A stretch of 64,000 nucleotides of DNA from Bacillota bacterium (GCA_023392615.1 JAEVYT010000039.1:1-64000); one strand, 5' to 3'. Counted from the first letter of the stretch, positions 1-8,604 are shown. Notes: generated by a model not told the origin, from the sequence alone. Numbers and translations are program-made.

Positions 1-525
1 CCTTGTGGTAGCTCCTCCAGTAAGTCTTCAAGCTCTGACAGCAGTATCTACAATCCTTGTGATAGCTCCTCCAGTAAGTCCTCCGGCTCTGACAGCAGCA
101 TCTACAATCCTTGCGATAGCTCCTCCAGTAAGTCCTCTGGCTCTGACAGTAGCATATCTGATGTATCAGATAGTAGTTCCTTTAGTAAACCGAGCCATCA
201 CGGCTGTCACAAACCATCTCATAAGCCGTGTCATAAGCCGTGTGAACCTTGGAGTAAATCCTCAGTTAGTAGTTCACACAGTAGCTCTCACAGTAGCTCT
301 CACAGTAGCTCTCACAGCAGTTCACACAGCAGTTCACACAGTGGTTCTCAAAGCAGTTCACACAGTGGTTCTCAAAGCAGTTCACATAGTGGTTCTTCCA
401 TCAAATCGGGTAGCAATTCCGATATCACTTCCGTTTCTGGTGTAAGTGGCATAGATGTAAAATCACTTAGTGCAGATTTGGCTCTTATTATATCAAACTA
501 TTTTGCCAATAAGCCAATTAAATAA
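1..525 (+). CDS. Ser/His/Cys-rich repetitive protein, C-terminal part (5-prime truncated by window edge)
   Basis: Reading frame 1 is open from the first base to a TAA at 523-525, so only the last 174 residues are seen. The visible part has three 18-residue repeats that start with Cys (residues 2, 20, 38; core CDSSSSKSSGSD), a short His/Cys/Pro section around residues 62-81 (GCHKPSHKPCHKPC), then tetrads SSSH/SGSQ at residues 90-133, and a less biased tail ending SNYFANKPIK. Another frame stays open for 146 codons across the same bases, but it gives a bland Val/Ala/Leu/Thr string and has no ribosome site; the 3-base-periodic repeats and the 21-nt gap to the kinase gene favour this frame. Function is not recognised. 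Ser tracts next to a Ser/Thr kinase suggest a phosphorylated or metal-binding surface or spore-coat-like protein, which is inference only. Confidence 0.6.
   Translation, partial: PCGSSSSKSSSSDSSIYNPCDSSSSKSSGSDSSIYNPCDSSSSKSSGSDSSISDVSDSSSFSKPSHHGCHKPSHKPCHKPCEPWSKSSVSSSHSSSHSSSHSSSHSSSHSSSHSGSQSSSHSGSQSSSHSGSSIKSGSNSDITSVSGVSGIDVKSLSADLALIISNYFANKPIK
4..165 (+). repeat. Three tandem 54-bp coding repeats (18 residues each)
   Basis: Units at 4-57, 58-111 and 112-165 begin with a TGT/TGC Cys codon and are nearly identical at nucleotide level; only the last few codons of unit 3 diverge. The unit likely continues to the left of the window. Period is a multiple of three, which fits a coding repeat. 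Confidence 0.85.
268..399 (+). repeat. Eleven tandem 12-bp coding repeats (SSSH / SGSQ tetrads)
   Basis: Eleven 12-nt units, six SSSH in a row, then alternating SGSQ and SSSH, ending SGSS. Synonymous codons (AGT/AGC, TCT/TCA) vary between units while the residues hold, which suggests selection on protein sequence as well as slippage-driven copy number. Confidence 0.85.
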
Positions 526-546
526 CCTTATGATAGGCTTAATAAT

Positions 547-1260
547 ATGGATAAATATTTTAGAGTCAACGATAATGTAAATGGCTATTATATTCAGAAA
601 ACAATCGGGGAAGGACGATTTGGCATTGCGTATTTGGCAATAAACGATAGATACGAAAAATGTGTGGTGAAACAATTAAAGAGAGAGATGCTCTCACAAA
701 GCAGACAAAAGTTGTTCTACGAAGAAATGATATTAAGACGTTTAGATGATCCACGATTCCCAAAGTTTATTTCAAAATTTCGCGATAATTATCGAGAAGG
801 TTATATTTTAGAATATATTGAAGGTCAAGTTTTTAATAATCTAGTTAAGAAACTTGGTTATCGATTTACAAGAAGGGATATCTACGCTGTTGCAAGTCAG
901 CTTCTTGATATTACAGATTTACTGCACAGCAATAATATTATTCACCGTGACATCAGGCTTCCTAATGTTATCTTAAAAAACGACAAGGATTTAGCATTAA
1001 TAGATTTCGGATTAGCAAGATTTATTGATAGTGATAGACATTCAAAACAGGTCGATTACTGGTATATAGGTGATTTTCTAATATATCTTTACTATACAAA
1101 CTTTAAAGGCAACAATCGTACGAACAGACCCTGGTATAAGGAGCTTGATCTAAATTACGAAGAAATTAAATTTTTAAAGAGACTGATGGGAATGGACGGA
1201 TACTATCGTAATAGTGAAGAAATCAGAACACAGCTGGATAAATTGAAAATGATGTATTAA
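547..1260 (+). CDS. Hanks-type serine/threonine protein kinase, small soluble form
   Basis: A 237-residue eukaryotic-like protein kinase domain with nothing added. Visible motifs: glycine loop GEGRFG (21-26), the ATP-anchoring Lys in VVKQ (about 42), alpha-C Glu about 59-60, catalytic loop HRDIRLPN (133-140) with Asp135 and Asn140, and DFG (153-155). The Lys usual two residues after the catalytic Asp is Arg. There is no transmembrane segment or PASTA domain, so this is not PrkC; it is closer in size to the short kinases such as YrzF/YabT of spore formers. It starts 21 nt after the Ser-rich gene, on the same strand, with a weak ribosome site, so co-translation is likely. The Ser-rich neighbour is a natural candidate substrate (inference). 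Confidence 0.85.
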   Translation: MDKYFRVNDNVNGYYIQKTIGEGRFGIAYLAINDRYEKCVVKQLKREMLSQSRQKLFYEEMILRRLDDPRFPKFISKFRDNYREGYILEYIEGQVFNNLVKKLGYRFTRRDIYAVASQLLDITDLLHSNNIIHRDIRLPNVILKNDKDLALIDFGLARFIDSDRHSKQVDYWYIGDFLIYLYYTNFKGNNRTNRPWYKELDLNYEEIKFLKRLMGMDGYYRNSEEIRTQLDKLKMMY

Positions 1261-1330
1261 TCCAGACAAAATCATTGTCTGTAGTGCATCTTTTTTCGAA
1301 AAGCAAACTTTTTGCATTGGAGAAAATATT

Positions 1331-1903
1331 ATGCCAAGAATGATTGAGTTAGTAAAAATATACCCTGAAAGTTTCAGGGCGAATATATATAATGTGAAAC
1401 CTTTTCGAATGATTGGACTAATAGATGTAAGTATAAGATATCCTTATGGAGTTGAGCGGGTAACATTAGCTTATTATCGTTCATCAGGTACAAATAACGG
1501 CAAAATCAAAGGTTTGTGGTATCCGATTGTAGGTATCAAAATCAGGGATGGTAGTTTTACTGAATTTACTCCATACTTGAATTATGTTTTGTCAAATACT
1601 ACCAGAAGCCGTCGAGCAAAAAGAGGCTGGCTAGCGAAATCTTTATTCTTCGGTCATCGCTATACCAAAGGAGTAAATATCAGAGGTTTTTCAAATGGAA
1701 GGCATTACGAATTCTTGCATGGTACTGGTAAAATTTTAAGAGAATTGTATGAAAGCAACCGCTTTGTCCTGATAAAGTCTTTAAATGCAAGGGAATTAAA
1801 CAATGTTGTTACTTCAAAAGAAATATATCCAAACAACAATCATACACAGCGCGAAAATTATGAAAGATATATTAGTGATATCTTTAATGATTATCAAAGA
1901 TAA
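1331..1903 (+). CDS. Unrecognised protein, third gene of the kinase cluster
   Basis: 190 residues, start supported by GGAGAAAATATT before ATG. Basic, with no signal peptide or membrane segment. The first 90 residues look beta-rich with many aromatic residues (YPYGVERVTLAYYR, GLWYPIVGIKI); a very basic patch SRRAKRGW follows near residue 97, then HRYTKGVNIRGF. I do not recognise the family. It lies 70 nt after the kinase gene and before a strong hairpin, so it is probably the last gene of the same transcription unit. A small hairpin (1263-1281, arms CAGACAA/TTGTCTG) sits in the gap. Confidence 0.7.
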   Translation: MPRMIELVKIYPESFRANIYNVKPFRMIGLIDVSIRYPYGVERVTLAYYRSSGTNNGKIKGLWYPIVGIKIRDGSFTEFTPYLNYVLSNTTRSRRAKRGWLAKSLFFGHRYTKGVNIRGFSNGRHYEFLHGTGKILRELYESNRFVLIKSLNARELNNVVTSKEIYPNNNHTQRENYERYISDIFNDYQR

Positions 1904-1912
1904 ATGCTTTAA

Positions 1913-1948
1913 ACAGGGCTACCACATACATATATGTGGTAGCCCTGT
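1913..1948. terminator. Perfect 16-bp hairpin after the kinase cluster
   Basis: Arms ACAGGGCTACCACATA and its exact complement enclose a 4-nt loop. It lies between a plus-strand gene ending at 1903 and a minus-strand gene ending at 2050, so it can serve both. There is no T-run on either side, which is unusual for an intrinsic terminator. Confidence 0.6.
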
Positions 1949-2049
1949 CAGACAATTCGAGTAATCAAATCATAATTACCTTCAAAATCTGTTAATTGAT
2001 ATCACACTCTCAATTAATTTTAATTAATGTTACGAAAAAGCGATATAAA

Positions 2050-2937
2050 TTAGTGCTTCGTATATATTCTTCTAAATTCTGAAGGTGTTTGCTCACGCAC
2101 TTTTTTGAAGGCTCTACTAAAATAATTGCTATCGCTAAAGCCGGTATCCATTGCAATTTGAATTATTGTAAGATCCGATTCTAATAATAATTGTGTGGCT
2201 CTCTGAATACGTAAACGATTTAGATAGTCCATTGGAGAATAACCCGATATGGACTTGAACACTCTGGAGAAATGGATCAGACTAAGGTTTGAAATCTCAG
2301 CTAAATCCTTCAACGTAATCTTATCTGACAAATGCTCCTCCATATAATTAATTGCTCCGTTAATCTGTTTTATTCTTCTATACTGCATATCCATATCATT
2401 TTGAGTCGGAATCACTTTAATATATTCTCGTAGTAAACAGGTTAGTAACTGATATGCATACCCCCGAACCGCCAATTCATACCCCTCTTTATGTTCTCGA
2501 TATTCTAGAATGATTTTAGCAATATAGGACAGTATCAATTTATCGTTCTTAATTTTATTCTGAAACAGCATATGATTTTTCAAGATTAACTCTACATACT
2601 TTGACTGCTGTAAATCCGCTTGATTTCCAATCAATAATATTAGATCAAGCTTTATTAAATCATAATTTAGCTCTAGTCCGGGATTTAAACCGGAATGAAT
2701 CTCATTTGGATTAACAACTAGTACATCCCCTTGATTTGCTACAAATTCTTGTCCAACACATTGTAAAACCAGACTTCCAGACCTAATATTCATCAAAATA
2801 AGCTGTTCATGCCAATGGGGAGGGAATATCATACCACTTTCTGTAACGGTACAATGCTCCACAAATATCGGTACGTTTAACTTATTCTCCTCACCATGTC
2901 CAAACATATTCTCATTTACGATTAATTTTTTTCCCAT
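2050..2937 (-). CDS. AraC-family transcriptional regulator with cupin sensor
   Basis: 295 residues. The N-terminal part is a cupin-like ligand domain (PPHWHEQ at 39-45, later NPNEIHSG), and the last 100 residues form the two helix-turn-helix motifs typical of AraC/XylS, with the signature around GYSPMDYLNRLRIQRA and a second motif GFSDSNYFSRAFKK. Start supported by GGAGTGAAGG before ATG. It is divergent from the FMN-reductase gene at 3185, and the shared spacer holds an inverted repeat, so it probably controls that gene and/or itself. Ligand unknown. Confidence 0.9.
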   Translation of the reverse strand: MGKKLIVNENMFGHGEENKLNVPIFVEHCTVTESGMIFPPHWHEQLILMNIRSGSLVLQCVGQEFVANQGDVLVVNPNEIHSGLNPGLELNYDLIKLDLILLIGNQADLQQSKYVELILKNHMLFQNKIKNDKLILSYIAKIILEYREHKEGYELAVRGYAYQLLTCLLREYIKVIPTQNDMDMQYRRIKQINGAINYMEEHLSDKITLKDLAEISNLSLIHFSRVFKSISGYSPMDYLNRLRIQRATQLLLESDLTIIQIAMDTGFSDSNYFSRAFKKVREQTPSEFRRIYTKH

Positions 2938-3032
2938 CCTTCACTCCATATGATAAAATTGTGCTAGTAATTGATAGAATAATACATGAACAGACTGTCA
3001 TTTGTCAATATACTTCAAAACATCAATATCGC

Positions 3033-3066
3033 ACATAAATATAGATTATTTCTACTATATTTATGT
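3033..3066. promoter_or_regulatory. Perfect 12-bp inverted repeat in the divergent AraC/reductase spacer
   Basis: Arms ACATAAATATAG and CTATATTTATGT are separated by 10 nt. The element lies 95 nt upstream of the AraC start and 119 nt upstream of the reductase start. A regulator site is the simplest reading, though an AT-rich hairpin is possible. AraC proteins more often use direct repeats, so the match to this AraC is uncertain. Confidence 0.4.
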
Positions 3067-3184
3067 TTATATGTAAACATTTCACTATATTAATCAATAA
3101 ACAATGATAAAATTATGCTAACATCGAAAATTTGATATGTGAATACTGCAATAAACTATTATTTAAATTAAAAGGAGAAATCTT

Positions 3185-3748
3185 ATGAATAAGATAACTG
3201 TATTAAACGGCGGACCACATAAAGCTGGTAAAACAATGACATTGGTAAATGAAGTATTATCTGTGATTAGTAATAAGAATATAAGCATCAAAATTCATCA
3301 CATCAATTCCAAATCAATCACTGGATGTCAAGGTTGTTTTGGCTGTAAGAAGGATGGAGTCTGTGTATTGAAGGATGATATGCAGGAAATATATCAAGAC
3401 ATTGAAGAATCAGAGTGTATCATCTTTGCTACTCCGGTTTATATCTGGCAAATGACAGCTCAAACAAAGCTGGTGATTGATCGCCTCTATGCATATATGA
3501 AGCAGGATTATACCAGTTTTCTTGCTCCTGGTAAAAAAGTGATTTTCATCGCCACTTTCGGTGGTGGAAGCTTTGATCAATATCATAATTATTTTAATTC
3601 AACCTGTAAGAGTCTCTCACTATTGGGATTTGGAGATTATAAAGTACTACTCACAGGAGGCTTAAAAAATTCATCTGATCTTTCAAGTCGAACTGATGTA
3701 ATATCGGAGGCACAATCGATTGGGGAATGGCTTTCGTTAACTTATTAA
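3185..3748 (+). CDS. NADPH-dependent FMN reductase / iron-sulfur flavoprotein-like oxidoreductase
   Basis: 187 residues with a flavodoxin-like fold. The N-terminus has a phosphate loop (NGGPHKAGKTMT, 8-19) and then the Cys cluster C48, C51, C54, C60 (CQGCFGCKKDGVC), seen in the iron-sulfur flavoprotein and NADPH-FMN reductase families where three of the Cys may bind a 4Fe-4S cluster. ATPVYIWQMTAQTK is the usual FMN-contact segment. Cytosolic. The ribosome site is AAAGGAG. The stop overlaps the convergent gene by 4 nt. Physiological substrate (quinones, azo or nitro compounds) cannot be told from sequence. Confidence 0.85.
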   Translation: MNKITVLNGGPHKAGKTMTLVNEVLSVISNKNISIKIHHINSKSITGCQGCFGCKKDGVCVLKDDMQEIYQDIEESECIIFATPVYIWQMTAQTKLVIDRLYAYMKQDYTSFLAPGKKVIFIATFGGGSFDQYHNYFNSTCKSLSLLGFGDYKVLLTGGLKNSSDLSSRTDVISEAQSIGEWLSLTY

Positions 3749-4680
3749 AAGTCGAACGCACCTTCATTCTTCTCTTCCAAAACTCGGATTCCGTGGTAAA
3801 CCAACCAATTTAATGGGGTTTCAATTCCGAGTTCTTTGCCAAGCTGGACAACCTTACCCGAAAACATCTCAATTTCCGTTTTGCGGTTTCTCAAAATATC
3901 TTGCAGGGTGGAGGGTTTATTTAACGGAGGTAATATTTTTATGGTATTCTCCTGAAATTCAATATCCTCCTGCCCTAATTCAACACCCAAACAATTTGCA
4001 ATTTTTACTACTTCCCACATCATATTCCGTCTGATTTCATTTGCATGATCACTCACCTGAAATGCTCCAAATGGTACCCCTAACAACGCACACGTCATAT
4101 TTTCTCCGATATTGCACATATATTTGAACCAAAGACCTCTTAACATGTCTTTTTCAATTTCATAGCAAATGTTGCAAAGGTCAAATAATGCCTTAATACT
4201 TGCTACCCTATCTGTTAATTCGTCATTCTTTGCTTCCCCAAAATGAACTTTACCAAAGTTCGGATCATAGTCAGCTATCCCATTCTCCATCGCGATAGAC
4301 ACACGCATATAGGAATAAAGCACATGATCCCAACCATATACGTTTGCAATTCTATCTTCGCTGTCTATTCCATTCATTACACATAAAATCTGTGTATGAA
4401 TTCCTACCTGATTATGAATATCTTGTATTGCTTGAGTTAAACCAGTGTCTTTCACCGATATAATGATTAAATCTGCTGGATCCCCCATTAATTCAGGTGA
4501 AATAATATTAAAGTGATGTTTTACACCGTTTACCGTGACCCCTTGTGATTCCAGTCGTTCCCTACGTTCTCCGTTGGCTAACACTCTAAAATCATTCCCC
4601 AGATATGCCTTTAATTTTGGTGCAAAAAAGACCCCCATTGCTCCTAATCCAATCAAGGTTACCTTCTCAATTTTCTTCAT
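3745..4680 (-). CDS. Ketopantoate reductase-family (ApbA/PanE-like) NADP-dependent dehydrogenase
   Basis: 311 residues. The N-terminus is a Rossmann fold with GLGAMG at 11-16; the middle has IISVKDTG and VMNGIDSED, matching the NADP and substrate contacts of 2-dehydropantoate 2-reductase; the C-terminal helical domain holds the family's conserved Lys region near FKYMCNIGEN. PanE makes pantoate for CoA, but many paralogues act on other 2-oxo acids, and no other pantothenate gene is nearby, so the substrate is open. Start is set by GAGGGAATATTT before ATG. Its 3-prime end overlaps the convergent reductase gene by 4 nt. Confidence 0.85.
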   Translation of the reverse strand: MKKIEKVTLIGLGAMGVFFAPKLKAYLGNDFRVLANGERRERLESQGVTVNGVKHHFNIISPELMGDPADLIIISVKDTGLTQAIQDIHNQVGIHTQILCVMNGIDSEDRIANVYGWDHVLYSYMRVSIAMENGIADYDPNFGKVHFGEAKNDELTDRVASIKALFDLCNICYEIEKDMLRGLWFKYMCNIGENMTCALLGVPFGAFQVSDHANEIRRNMMWEVVKIANCLGVELGQEDIEFQENTIKILPPLNKPSTLQDILRNRKTEIEMFSGKVVQLGKELGIETPLNWLVYHGIRVLEEKNEGAFDF

Positions 4681-4951
4681 AAATATTCCCTCATCTCCAC
4701 CTGATTTAAGTTCCTTTTTGAAATTGTATCCTTTTGATTCCTGATTGTCAAACTGTCAATAGAAACATTTACTGTTTTGCACAATAAATTTTCATATTGA
4801 TCAAAACTCTTAACTTATTATATTAATACTGATATAATAGTAAATTATAAAACAAAATGTATATATAAATCATATAACGTCAATAACTATTCTTTATCAT
4901 ATTAATACACTACCTAGCCCGCAAAAGATTATTTACGGAGGAAAAACAAGC

Positions 4952-5395
4952 ATGAAACATGTGAAGAAAATCGTACTAATGATATTTGGTGGTATCTTTT
5001 TGGCACTCGCAATAATCGGCCTCTTTTTACCTGTATTCCCTACAACACCTTTTCTACTTCTTTCTGCTTCCTGCTTTTTAAGAAGTTCCCAAAAGGCATA
5101 TCGCTTTATTATGACGAATAAGTATTTCGGCAAACACATTTACCAATATCGCATAACAAAAGCAATCCCATTGCTATCAAAAGTATCCGCACTAACTGTA
5201 TTATGGGTTTCTATCCTTGTATCAGCTATTTTCGTCCCTATTGTTTGGGTTAAAATAATATTATTAGTTGTTGCTTCAGGTGTCACGATCCACCTCATTC
5301 TTATTAAAACTATGACCGCAGAGGACAAGCATAATTTTGAAAGAGAATATCAAATTTTTCTAGAACGTAACCGCATAGAAGCTCCTCAGAAATAA
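4952..5395 (+). CDS. DUF454 (YbaN-like) small membrane protein
   Basis: 147 residues. The family signature is plain: an N-terminal membrane helix, then GLFLPVFPTTPFLLLSASCF, SQKAYRFI and the Y/H-rich segment KYFGKHIYQYRITKAIP, followed by two more hydrophobic helices. Function of DUF454 is not settled. Single gene with an ACGGAGGAAAAAC ribosome site, upstream of arcC but with a 120-nt gap that holds its own promoter. Confidence 0.85.
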   Translation: MKHVKKIVLMIFGGIFLALAIIGLFLPVFPTTPFLLLSASCFLRSSQKAYRFIMTNKYFGKHIYQYRITKAIPLLSKVSALTVLWVSILVSAIFVPIVWVKIILLVVASGVTIHLILIKTMTAEDKHNFEREYQIFLERNRIEAPQK

Positions 5396-5434
5396 TTGTT
5401 TAAAATATTAACACCAATCTTCACAAGAAGTTTT

Positions 5435-5464
5435 TTGACAGTGTAAGCCACTCTATGGTATATT
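5435..5464 (+). promoter_or_regulatory. Sigma-70-type promoter of arcC
   Basis: TTGACA at 5435-5440 and TATATT at 5459-5464 with an 18-bp spacer, 52 nt before the chosen arcC start. Confidence 0.6.
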
Positions 5465-5515
5465 AACTGTATAACCAAGGTTAATCATAATAGGAAGATG
5501 AAATGGGGATTTTGT

Positions 5516-6448
5516 ATGAAGAAAAAAACTGTCGTAGTCGCTTTAGGTAGAAACGCATTCGGAACCAGTTTTCCGGAACAGAAAAAATCAATCATTAATG
5601 CTGCTCAGGCAATTGCCGATTTGGTAGAGGATAAATACAAGGTTATAATCACACATAGTAACGGTCTTCAGATTGGAATGCTGCATAGAGCAATGACAGA
5701 ATTAAATCGTTTGGATGATACTTATACCGTTGCCCCTATGTCAGTTTGCGGTGCATTAAGCCAGGGATATATCGGTTACGATTTACAGAATGCAATCCGA
5801 ACCGTGCTTTTGGAACGTGGCATCTTTAAACCGGTATCAACGATTATCACACAAGTTCGCGTAGATACGTTTGATCCTGCATTCCAACATCCTACTAAAA
5901 TAATCGGACGCCTTATGTCAAAGGAAGAAGCGGATGAAGAGATTAATAAAGGCAACTATGTAACAGAAGTAGATGGTGGTTATCGTCGTCTAGTAGCTAC
6001 TCCAAAGCCAATTGACATCTATGAAATTGATGCAATCAAAGCTCTAGTTGAATATGATCAGCTAGTAATCGCTTGCGGCGGCGGTGGTATACCTGTATTG
6101 GAACAAGGTACTGTTCTTCGTGGTGCCAGTGCTGTTATAGAAAAAGATTTGGCAAGTGAGAAATTAGCGGACATGTTGGATGCTGATATATTATTATTCT
6201 TAACCGGAGTTAATAAAGTTGCACTTCAATTCGGAACAGACAAAGAAGAAACCTTAGATACCTTATCCATATCTGAAGCAAAAAAACACATTGAAGAAGG
6301 ACAATTCCCTAGTACTTCAATGCTTCCAAAGATCGAGGCAAGTATCGATTTCATCTCAAAGAAGGAAGGACGAAAAGCGGTTATTGGACATCTAAATAAT
6401 GCTCGTCAATGTTTAGCCGGACAGAGTGGAACACTTATAACTGCGTAA
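5516..6448 (+). CDS. arcC: Carbamate kinase
   Basis: 310 residues from ATG 5516, the family's usual length. An in-frame ATG at 5498 would have a ribosome site too close; GGGGA sits 6 nt before 5516. Motifs: VVVALGRNAF (Gly-rich phosphate site; the usual GGNA is GRNA here), ITHSNGLQIGML, VIACGGGGIPV, and DADILLFLTGVNKVA. It makes ATP and carbamate from carbamoyl phosphate and ADP in arginine, agmatine or purine breakdown. No arcA, arcB or antiporter gene lies beside it, so its carbamoyl phosphate source is elsewhere. A single-gene unit with its own promoter and terminator. Confidence 0.93.
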   Translation: MKKKTVVVALGRNAFGTSFPEQKKSIINAAQAIADLVEDKYKVIITHSNGLQIGMLHRAMTELNRLDDTYTVAPMSVCGALSQGYIGYDLQNAIRTVLLERGIFKPVSTIITQVRVDTFDPAFQHPTKIIGRLMSKEEADEEINKGNYVTEVDGGYRRLVATPKPIDIYEIDAIKALVEYDQLVIACGGGGIPVLEQGTVLRGASAVIEKDLASEKLADMLDADILLFLTGVNKVALQFGTDKEETLDTLSISEAKKHIEEGQFPSTSMLPKIEASIDFISKKEGRKAVIGHLNNARQCLAGQSGTLITA

Positions 6449-6551
6449 TCAGAATTTTAAACAGCGATATCATAACTAGACGTCTAGGATAATTACATAA
6501 CTAACAATCCTATGTAAACAAATCATCTATAAATATAAGTTATAAAATATA

Positions 6552-6592
6552 AATAGGAGTTGTAGTAAAATCACTTCAACTCCTATTCTTTT
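6552..6592 (+). terminator. Intrinsic terminator after arcC
   Basis: Arms AATAGGAGTTG and CAACTCCTATT, then CTTTTT. Lies about 100 nt past the arcC stop and just before the convergent MFS gene. Confidence 0.8.
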
Positions 6593-6633
6593 TATTTAGG
6601 AATAGATTGCTTTAAAGCAATTCCTTTCCTATC

Positions 6634-7926
6634 CTATTCCATAACCGTATTAATTTCATCCAGCTTCCACATATGTTTAAATTGCCGAAAGAACAAGCAC
6701 ACTCCCACTCCGAGAATTCCAATAACAAAATATAACACGGCCGCTCCGGTTCCTTTACCCTGTCCGAATATGCGGACGAGAATACTATCTCCTGACACGT
6801 GTCGCATCAATGGCTCAAATACACGATCCACCAAAAATCCCCCCAAGAAATATCCAATCGGAATGGTAAAAAACTGCAATGAATTTCGAACCGAATAAAC
6901 TCTTCCCTGTAGATGAACCGGTATATTACTCCGTAATAATACATCCAAATTGGCACCCATAACCGGAATTACAACCCATCCCAAAAAGCCGCCCAAGCAC
7001 CATATGGGAACATTATTACCGAAAGCAAGCAAAAAGTTTTCCGTTCCCATTGAAAAGAGTAATGTATTGCATATCATACGAACCCTACTCTTTGGAGCCT
7101 TGCTAAAGGTAACGAATATACTGCCTAAAATATTTGCGATTCCAGCACAAGCATTTTCTGCTCCAAGTGCAAAATCACTGCCGCCATTCCTAGACAGAAG
7201 CATTGCCGGCAATGCCGATTGATAAATGGACGCGATGAAATTAATTGCTGCCAAAAAGAGAATCAGTTCCAATATCCCTCTGTTCTTTTTCATAAAACCA
7301 AGACCTGATTTTGCTGCCTGCAGTATCGTTTCTTTCTTATCATTTTGAATCACTGATTCAGGGATTTTAATGAAACCTGCAAGCGATATAAATGCAAGTG
7401 CAAAGGTACACAAGTCAATTATTATTACTGCATTGATACCTACAAATGCCATAATTGCTGTGGCAATAATAGGTGTCATTATCGTGTTCAATGAATTCGT
7501 AAAGGATCGCATACCGCTTACCTTCTGATAATACTTCTTTGGAACCAATAGTGTTGTTGCTAATTCGGACGATGGCTGTTGAATGGTATTCATCAATCCG
7601 TTAATTGAATTAATCAAGTACAAATGCCATATTTCCAACATTCCGGTGTGCATCAGTATTACGATAAAAACGGTACACACTGCTGCCACACTATCACAAA
7701 CTAACATTGTTATTTTTTTATTCCATTTGTCACTTAATGATCCTGCAAATATGCTGAGGATTACATAGGGTGCATAAGTACAGATTGATAACAATGCAGA
7801 ATCTAAAGCAGAACCCTGCTGTTTGTACACCCAGATAATCAATACAAAACTTGTCATCGCACTGCCCAAAGCAGAGAGTGACTGTGTTAACCATAATAAA
7901 ATAAATGTTTTTAATTCTTTATACAT
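6634..7926 (-). CDS. MFS transporter, MFS_3 / macrolide-efflux-like
   Basis: 430 residues, 12 predicted membrane helices. The first loop carries the MFS signature as SLSDKWNKKITMLVCD, and the N-terminus LWLTQSLSALGSAMTSFVLIIW is typical of the MFS_3 group (enterobactin exporter, macrolide efflux proteins such as Mef). Likely a proton-driven exporter of a small amphipathic compound in the cytoplasmic membrane. Start set by AAGGAGCAAAATCGA before ATG. No regulator is adjacent. Substrate cannot be told. Confidence 0.85.
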   Translation of the reverse strand: MYKELKTFILLWLTQSLSALGSAMTSFVLIIWVYKQQGSALDSALLSICTYAPYVILSIFAGSLSDKWNKKITMLVCDSVAAVCTVFIVILMHTGMLEIWHLYLINSINGLMNTIQQPSSELATTLLVPKKYYQKVSGMRSFTNSLNTIMTPIIATAIMAFVGINAVIIIDLCTFALAFISLAGFIKIPESVIQNDKKETILQAAKSGLGFMKKNRGILELILFLAAINFIASIYQSALPAMLLSRNGGSDFALGAENACAGIANILGSIFVTFSKAPKSRVRMICNTLLFSMGTENFLLAFGNNVPIWCLGGFLGWVVIPVMGANLDVLLRSNIPVHLQGRVYSVRNSLQFFTIPIGYFLGGFLVDRVFEPLMRHVSGDSILVRIFGQGKGTGAAVLYFVIGILGVGVCLFFRQFKHMWKLDEINTVME

Positions 7927-8041
7927 TCGATTTTGCTCCTTATATTTTAAATTGTAAGTTGCAAAATCTGTGCGGACAAAGCTTTTTTAATTGACACGAC
8001 ACTTTTTTCTCTCAGTGTGTGATCTTTGTTTTTCCATTTAT

Positions 8042-8080
8042 CTCCATGCAAATATGTCCGCCATCAGACTCTGCATGGAG
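8042..8080. repeat. 9-bp inverted repeat between msrC and the MFS gene
   Basis: CTCCATGCA at 8042-8050 and its complement at 8072-8080, spaced by 21 nt. No T-run follows. It may be a leader structure of the MFS gene or terminator remnant of the upstream msrC unit. Confidence 0.3.
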
Positions 8081-8124
8081 CATATGCAGTACATAATCTC
8101 ATATTTATTTCCCTTTCTTATTCT

Positions 8125-8604
8125 TTAATTTAATACATTTTCCCATTGTATATAATCATTTAATATTTCTACAAACTTCTCTAATCCGATACGATCCTCT
8201 TCATCAAATCTTGATTTTACAGGACTGTCGATATCCAACACTCCAATCAATTTATCATTCTTAATAATCGGAATTACAATTTCAGATGCAGATGCCGCAT
8301 CACAAGCGATGTGTCCCGGAAACTCATGAACATCCTGAACCAATACGGTTTCTCTATTCATTGCTGCACTGCCACAAACACCTCTGCCCAAAATAATTCT
8401 GATGCAGGCTGGTTTCCCTTGAAAAGGACCTAATATCAGTTGATTCTCCTTATAAAAATAAAAACCTGCCCAGTTTATTTCACCCATACTATGATATAAA
8501 AGTGCTGTGCTGTTTGATATATTTGCTAAAGCATCTGTTTCATCTTGGATTAGCCCCAATAAGGATAGACAGATGTCATGGTAATCTTTATTTCTGCTTG
8601 TCAT
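8125..8604 (-). CDS. msrC: Free methionine-(R)-sulfoxide reductase (GAF domain)
   Basis: 159 residues, one GAF domain. The Cys at 67, 77 and 101 keep the exact spacing (10 and 24 residues) of the catalytic and resolving Cys of E. coli fRMsr (84, 94, 118). It reduces free Met-R-sulfoxide with thioredoxin in the cytosol, part of oxidative-damage repair. Motifs seen: WAGFYF, LGPFQGKPACIRI, GRGVCGSA, HIACDAASASEIVIPI. Start set by GGAGGTTATAC before ATG. Monocistronic. Confidence 0.92.
   Translation of the reverse strand: MTSRNKDYHDICLSLLGLIQDETDALANISNSTALLYHSMGEINWAGFYFYKENQLILGPFQGKPACIRIILGRGVCGSAAMNRETVLVQDVHEFPGHIACDAASASEIVIPIIKNDKLIGVLDIDSPVKSRFDEEDRIGLEKFVEILNDYIQWENVLN

Noticed and set aside
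5..445. Open frame of 146 codons on the plus strand at the left edge
   Set aside because: It gives a Val/Ala/Leu/Thr string with no family; it is the shifted frame of the Ser-rich repeats. The frame ending at 525 was preferred because repeats keep residues and it ends just before the kinase gene.
5498..5515. Longer start for carbamate kinase
   Set aside because: AGGA lies only 1-2 nt before this ATG, while GGGGA has good spacing to 5516.
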